In this document: in pieces, positions 60,379 to 64,000 of the stretch | Layout: every line of letters begins with the position of its first letter | How positions within the stretch are numbered: the first letter of the stretch is position 1 | Origin: Rhizobium mesosinicum | GTDB lineage: Bacteria > Pseudomonadota > Alphaproteobacteria > Rhizobiales > Rhizobiaceae | Assembly (NCBI RefSeq): GCF_019511345.1 | Contig: NZ_JAEUAK010000011.1 | Location: 124,001 to 188,000, forward strand | Length of the DNA stretch: 64,000 nt | Direction of reading: 5' to 3' | Made by a program: the position numbers and the translations under genes | The notes under the pieces: model-generated | What the model saw: only the letters and a program-made list of their open reading frames with translations | Databases searched by the model: none | What the model was told of the DNA's origin: nothing

Positions 60379-60521
60379 ATTATTCCTGTTCTCGCTTCAT
60401 GTCATGAGAAAAAATGAGTGTATTGACCGCATCAATAGTCTGATCTCTCATGATAATTCTTATAGTCTATAAGATCTAAGCGAGAGACGACTGAGGATGC
60501 AGTGCAATTTTTAAAGCTTAT

Positions 60522-60785
60522 CTAGGGGAGCCGCCACAGCGACTTGTCGTTGCAGACTTTCCGCTCATTGTCGAATTCACGTACGGCAAACGGGTCAACA
60601 AAGTTTTCAAAGGCACTGAAAAGGCAGGCGATCTTCTTCAGGTCCCTTCCCGCAAGAGCCGTTGGATGAAACGACCTGCCGATCGGCTGGGCTTTGTATC
60701 CATATCTCGATTCAAAGCAGAAGCGGGCCTCGACGGCAAAACGGCCGATGCGAAAAGCGACAAAGAACTTGGCATTGGCGATAAC
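60522..60785 (-). pseudogene. 5'-truncated gene remnant
   Basis: Read on the minus strand, 87 sense codons run from a point just after a stop (near 60786) to TAG, with no usable start. They look like real protein (AKFFVAFRIGRFAVEARF, ESRYGYKAQPIGRSFHP, LKKIACLFSAFENFVDPF, REFDNERKVCNDKSLWRLP). The reading frame is natural in composition, but no family is recognised. The gene's 5' end is missing or frameshifted; the transposase remnant beginning at about 60815 is the likely cause. Confidence 0.55.
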
Positions 60786-60814
60786 TCATTATGATTACTG
60801 ATTAACTAGGGGTT

Positions 60815-61090
60815 TTGACGGCGCATAGATACCGGTTGGCATCGTTTTCACGTTGGCAACATTGCGCCGGCACCGCCAGGCTTTTGGGTGAAGTTGCTCG
60901 ATGCTCTCATGCAGACCGGCGCAAGAAGCCTTTTTGCTATGACCAGCAGCGATACCGGGCGCGACATCTGATCGAGAAGGTCTTTTGCCGCCTCAAGGAT
61001 TTTCGTCGTATCGCCACCCGATACGACGAAATGGTCACCAACTTCCTGTCGGCAGTGTCGTTGGCTACCATGAGATCCTTCTGGCTTTGA
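60815..61090 (+). pseudogene. IS5-family transposase C-terminal remnant
   Basis: Residues of the frame from about 60904 on, RKKPFCYDQQRYRARHLIEK followed by VFCRLKDFRRIATRYDE and FLSAVSLATMRSFW, match the C-terminal end of IS5-type DDE transposases (usual R-x-x-I-E-x-x-F-x-x-L-K-x-F-R-x-I-A-T-R-Y-D). The catalytic N-terminal and central parts are missing, and the first 30 codons look unrelated. No terminal repeats seen. Inactive. Confidence 0.8.
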
Positions 61091-61101
61091 AAGGAAGCGT
61101 C

Positions 61102-61413
61102 ATGCACGCAGTGATGAACAGCGCAAAATGGAACGAACTTAGGTTGGAGATGTACGCGCTAACGCCGACTCCGGCATGGAGCACGCTTTCCACGAACGGC
61201 TACAATTACGGGCCTGATCGGGAATGGTTCTACCACTTCAGGGAAGGCGGTTACGAAGACATCGTCCACGTCGATATCCACGTCGAAACACCCTATCAGC
61301 GTGAACTTGTCCGATCCGCACCCAGGAAAGTTCATGTGCCGGGCGAGGAGACGCCTCAAGGTTTTCGTGTGTTCGGCTATCTTCAGGATGGCCAAGGCGC
61401 CGACTATATTTGA
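61102..61413 (+). CDS. DUF6678-like small protein
   Basis: The start at 61102 (MHAVMNSAKWNELRLEMYAL) follows AAAGGAAG. The 103-residue protein has the pattern WNELRLEMYALTPTPAW, WSTLSTNGYNYGPDREWFYH, FREGGYEDIVHVDIHVETPY, which resembles DUF6678 proteins of the small immunity-like kind. The gene lies directly behind the transposase remnant. Function unknown; similarity judged by eye. Confidence 0.6.
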   Translation: MHAVMNSAKWNELRLEMYALTPTPAWSTLSTNGYNYGPDREWFYHFREGGYEDIVHVDIHVETPYQRELVRSAPRKVHVPGEETPQGFRVFGYLQDGQGADYI

Positions 61414-61528
61414 ATTTCGCGCTGGACTGATTGAGTCTCAGCCCTGGGACGACGATAAAGCGCAAGATCTGAGAGATTTCGTCAGGGGCCTGCCGCGTCC
61501 TGCATTACCGCCTTGGATGGGAAATGCC

Positions 61529-62614
61529 CTAGCTGTGCATGAAGTCCATGATATCGTCGACGAGAGCCGAATGGGCGGTCGTCAGGTTGCCGTCTCCGCT
61601 GTGCCCTCCGATGCCGGCCAGTTGGAGCGCGTGCTGGTCGTAGAGAATATGATCGATCTGCTGGGCATCCGCCGTCCCGCCGGCGGGAACGGCGATGTTG
61701 ATCGGATGGAAATAGGCGAAATTGACGTCGACCATGCTGCCGGTCGACGATCCGATCCCGCCGCCGCCGCCTGCGTGATTGCCGGTGAAGATCGTGTCCG
61801 ACGACAGGTTGAAGCCACCGCCATTGCCGCCGATGCCGGCGATCTGCACCGCGCCCTGATCGAAAATGACATTGTTCGTCTGATGCGCCTCAGCCGAGCC
61901 GCCTGCGGCGCCGATCGCGATGTTGATCGGCGAGAATATGGCAATACTCACGTCGACCATGCTGCCGACGAAATATCCATTGCCGCCGTGGCCGGCATAG
62001 AAGTCGCCGGTCAATGTCAGCGACGTTCCCGGGCTCAACGAGTCATGAACCGCGCCATTATGGTCTCCGCCAGAGCCGCCCATGCCGCCGATCTGGGTTG
62101 CGCCCTGCAGGAACAGCGCGTTGTTCGACTGCTCGGCGTGGGCCGTGGCACCCGGGCCTGCAGCCACTGCAGTATTGACGGGCACAAACAGCGCGGTTTC
62201 GGTGCTGACGAGCCCGCCGTAGAAGAGCCCCATGCCGCCGCTGCCGGCATGATTGCCGCCCTCGCCGCTGCCGATGACAACGTTGCCGCTGCCGCCATTC
62301 CCGCCGATCCCGGCCATTTCGGTCGGATGCTGATTGATGAGCGCATCATTGCCCTGGAAGGCGTCGGCAGACGAATGCGGCCCTGCAATAGCGGCATTGG
62401 ACGGCATGAAGACGGCGAAAGCATTGGCGCTGATCACGCCCTCGCTGATGCCGTCACCGCCGCTGCCGGCTGAACTATAGGCTGGACCGGAAGCTGCATC
62501 CAATGGAAGCCAGGTCGGCACCAACGCCAGATGCCCCGCGGCCACATTGGAGACGAGGTTTTGATCGGTGCCTGCCTTGGGCAAGTCTTCCAATAGGGGA
62601 CGCGTTTCCGTCAT
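61529..62614 (-). CDS. Glycine-rich four-repeat protein, candidate type I secretion substrate
   Basis: The start at 62614 (MTETRPLLEDLPKAGTDQNL) has GGAGA six bases upstream. The 361-residue protein has no signal peptide. It contains four tandem units of about 64 residues (49-111, 122-186, 207-269, 280-343). Each starts with a Gly-rich stretch (AGSGGDGISEG, AGSGGMG, AGHGGNG, AGGGGGIG), continues AxFxPxNxAxxAG, and ends with AxQxNNxLFxQGAxQIAGIGGNGGxGN or a variant. The last ends with IGGHSGDGN and an acidic/amphipathic tail (LVDDIMDFMHS). I know of no described family. The context with the transporter at 63887 suggests export. Confidence 0.7.
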   Translation of the reverse strand: MTETRPLLEDLPKAGTDQNLVSNVAAGHLALVPTWLPLDAASGPAYSSAGSGGDGISEGVISANAFAVFMPSNAAIAGPHSSADAFQGNDALINQHPTEMAGIGGNGGSGNVVIGSGEGGNHAGSGGMGLFYGGLVSTETALFVPVNTAVAAGPGATAHAEQSNNALFLQGATQIGGMGGSGGDHNGAVHDSLSPGTSLTLTGDFYAGHGGNGYFVGSMVDVSIAIFSPINIAIGAAGGSAEAHQTNNVIFDQGAVQIAGIGGNGGGFNLSSDTIFTGNHAGGGGGIGSSTGSMVDVNFAYFHPINIAVPAGGTADAQQIDHILYDQHALQLAGIGGHSGDGNLTTAHSALVDDIMDFMHS

Positions 62615-63113
62615 TACCGTCTCCATTCGCGGCCAACCGCACGGCCACCGGGCGTGCAGCGGTATGCAGCCTGAATTGTTCCGGCATTGTGCATCCGAAT
62701 GCGCAAAAAGCAGAGCCTGCAATTCGTCTACATACCCTCGGCTAGTTCTGTAGCCATTTGGCTGTCATGGCCGCAGCGCCGGTTGTGCGCGTCTGAAAGC
62801 ACCAAATCGCTCCTTGGATAAGAGGCCCCTGCGGCCCTTCTTCGCGGCGAGACACGAGCGTTTTCCGGCACCGAACAGTATCTCCCTTGCCAAGCGCAGC
62901 CGGCACTCCGACACCGACCGAAAACAACGCTCCGTCTCTCCAAGTATACGCCCAAAGGAACGTCGCCGAATATCCGGCTATCTCAGAGATTAAATCCTGC
63001 CACTATTCGCCGGCGGCTGTATTGGCTGGCGGCGGCAGACTGAACAACCCACGCCGTAAAGGGGACGCCGTAGAAGAAATCCGGACGAAACCAAGCACCA
63101 AGGAGCGACATCA
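62615..63113. other. Divergent promoter region of the glycine-rich pair
   Basis: 499 bases between the divergent starts at 62614 and 63114. No gene is convincing; a 117-codon frame (62887-63240) overlaps the true start of the next gene. It holds promoters for both. I found no strong operator. Confidence 0.5.
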
Positions 63114-63686
63114 ATGCCTATTCCTCAATTATCCGACACGATCTATCTCCACGACCCGATTGCAGGCGACGCGAATGCCGGCAACGGCGGCGACGGCATC
63201 AGTAATGGCAACATCGATTATAACCCGGTTGCCTATGTGAGCCCCGTGCAAACGGTCTACGGGGCAGATACCCATCTGCACAACGGCGATCACGTCTGGC
63301 AGGGGGCAGATTGGGACGCCGGCGGCGGTGGAGCCGGTGGCTTCAGCCAGGCCCAGAACGGCTTCCTGGCATCGCTCACCAGCGGCGCCGGCGGCGCAGG
63401 GGGAGCGGCTCACTCCAACGGCGATCAAGGAAACACGAGCGGCGGCGACACGGCGACCGTGAATGCGGCGACGACTGCGACACAATATACGCAGCTGATG
63501 GCCGATCAGCATGCCACCATCCTCGCAGGCGTCGGCGGCAACGGCGGCAACGGGAACAACGCTCTCGGCGGCGATATCTCCTCGGCAGTGGTTCACACCA
63601 ATCCCGAAACGACGACCGTGAACAATTCTCTCGATCATTTCATAAACGCCTTCGGCCATTTCGACATCAGCCATCTCGGCTCATGA
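63114..63686 (+). CDS. Glycine-rich protein, paralogue of the divergent gene
   Basis: The start at 63114 (MPIPQLSDTIYLHDPIAGDA) follows AAGGAG. The 190-residue protein has no signal peptide. AGNGGDGISNGNI (22-34) matches AGSGGDGISEGVI (49-61) of the divergent protein, and ADQHATILAGVGGNGGNGNN (130-149) matches DQHALQLAGIGGHSGDGN near the other's end. The middle (60-125) has Gly/Ala-rich low complexity. The C-terminus (NNSLDHFINAFGHFDISHLGS) could be an amphipathic uncleaved secretion signal. It is followed by hairpins and the start of a type I exporter gene. Confidence 0.7.
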   Translation: MPIPQLSDTIYLHDPIAGDANAGNGGDGISNGNIDYNPVAYVSPVQTVYGADTHLHNGDHVWQGADWDAGGGGAGGFSQAQNGFLASLTSGAGGAGGAAHSNGDQGNTSGGDTATVNAATTATQYTQLMADQHATILAGVGGNGGNGNNALGGDISSAVVHTNPETTTVNNSLDHFINAFGHFDISHLGS

Positions 63687-63689
63687 ACT

Positions 63690-63824
63690 AGCGCATCACC
63701 CCGAAAATCGGAATCGATCTTCGGAAAGGATTGCGCAGATTCAAAGCGATAGAGCGTCCTAGCGCGTCTGAAAAGACGCGCGGCGCTCTAGCCCTGAGGG
63801 TCGCCGGTTTCGGCTGGCGACCCT
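63690..63824. terminator. Repeat with hairpins and probable terminator
   Basis: Begins with a CCGAAAATCGGAATCGATCT-type rhizobial repeat (63699 on; a relative is at about 9085-9125 in reverse). This is followed by a perfect CGCGTCT/AGACGCG hairpin (63763-63780) inside outer arms TAGAGCG (63750) and CGCTCTA (63784-63790), and AGGGTCGCC/GGCGACCCT (63797-63805, 63816-63824). The last hairpin is the best terminator for the gene ending at 63686. Confidence 0.6.
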
Positions 63825-63886
63825 CCACTATTGCCGACCCTGCAGCAGCCTCTTCCTGTCGGTATCGAATGCAGCGAGATCTGATA

Positions 63887-64000
63887 ATGGCAACGATTTC
63901 GATAAAGCCATCGCGCCCGCAGACACATCTCGTTGTCGCGCTGCGCGCCTGTGCCGGGGCCTTCGGGCTGGTCTTCCTCTATAGCTGCGGCTACAATCTC
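63887..64000 (+). CDS. Type I secretion ABC transporter N-terminus (PrtD-like), truncated
   Basis: The ATG at 63887 opens a frame that runs to the window end (38 codons): MATISIKPSRPQTHLVVALR, then ACAGAFGLVFLYSCGYNL. ALRACAGAFGLVFLYSCGYNL matches the conserved start of the first membrane segment of PrtD/RsaD-type exporters (LRAC...F...SxxxNLLxL). Only the first 38 residues are visible, and there is no C39-like domain before them. Located 200 bases after the glycine-rich gene, suggesting a substrate-exporter locus. Confidence 0.6.
   Translation, partial: MATISIKPSRPQTHLVVALRACAGAFGLVFLYSCGYNL

Overview
The window looks like accessory-rich DNA from a Rhizobium-type alphaproteobacterium (R. 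leguminosarum/etli group is my best guess). The reasons are the high-GC coding style, alphaproteobacterial families (DUF982, DUF6494, BA14K, HWE-type histidine kinase), a GTTC-N7-GTTC SOS box, and several families of palindromic intergenic repeats of the kind scattered through rhizobial genomes. I saw no rRNA, tRNA, CRISPR array or replication origin. Most genes are short transcription units, often a regulator divergent from the gene it probably controls.

Layout. 1-8.3 kb: a 5'-truncated secreted protein; three HxlR regulators, each beside a small enzyme gene or a conserved gene (GFA protein, SDR, GST); a DUF4142 protein, a PAS protein, a pentapeptide-repeat protein and an AraC/GyrI-like regulator. 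8.3-18.3 kb: BA14K protein, methyltransferase, Tat-exported metallo-beta-lactamase-fold protein, small stress/translation genes (S21 with a TTG start, cold-shock protein), GNAT, phosphodiester glycosidase, isochorismatase-like hydrolase and a Ser/Gly/Thr-rich secreted protein, separated by repeats. 18.4-24.5 kb: a 957-residue winged-helix/ATPase/TPR regulator divergent from a GlcG-like/alcohol dehydrogenase/aldehyde dehydrogenase operon. 25-31 kb: PAS/HWE kinase with a receiver-only partner, epoxide-hydrolase-like protein, TspO, fasciclin, and an XRE-cupin regulator. 31.2-33.1 kb: a probable LexA-controlled operon containing the SRAP (HMCES/YedK-type) gene. 33.3-36.4 kb: an OLD-like ATPase-TOPRIM gene divergent from a DUF2971 gene, a possible defence locus.

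36.9-47.5 kb is a type I secretion locus on the minus strand: a 1771-residue N,N-dimethylformamidase-like/DUF4082/cadherin-like surface protein, a COG0523 metal GTPase, a small conserved protein, an ABC exporter with an inactive C39-like domain, and an HlyD-type adaptor. 48-60 kb mixes single enzyme genes with an isolated phage terminase pair, a MITE-like 209-bp element, an ArsR-SRPBCC fusion with its operator, a DUF899 protein, LysR and a LuxR-type regulator with a pseudo-receiver. 60.5-61.1 kb holds a decayed gene and an IS5-type transposase remnant. 61.5-64 kb is the most novel-looking part: two divergent, related glycine-rich repeat proteins without signal peptides, followed by the start of a PrtD-like type I secretion ABC transporter, suggesting a second type I secretion system with unusual substrates.

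A recurrent structural feature is a repeat beginning TAAAGC or TAAAAGC that supplies the stop codon of four unrelated genes (near 8.2, 16.7, 42.2 and 59.3 kb).
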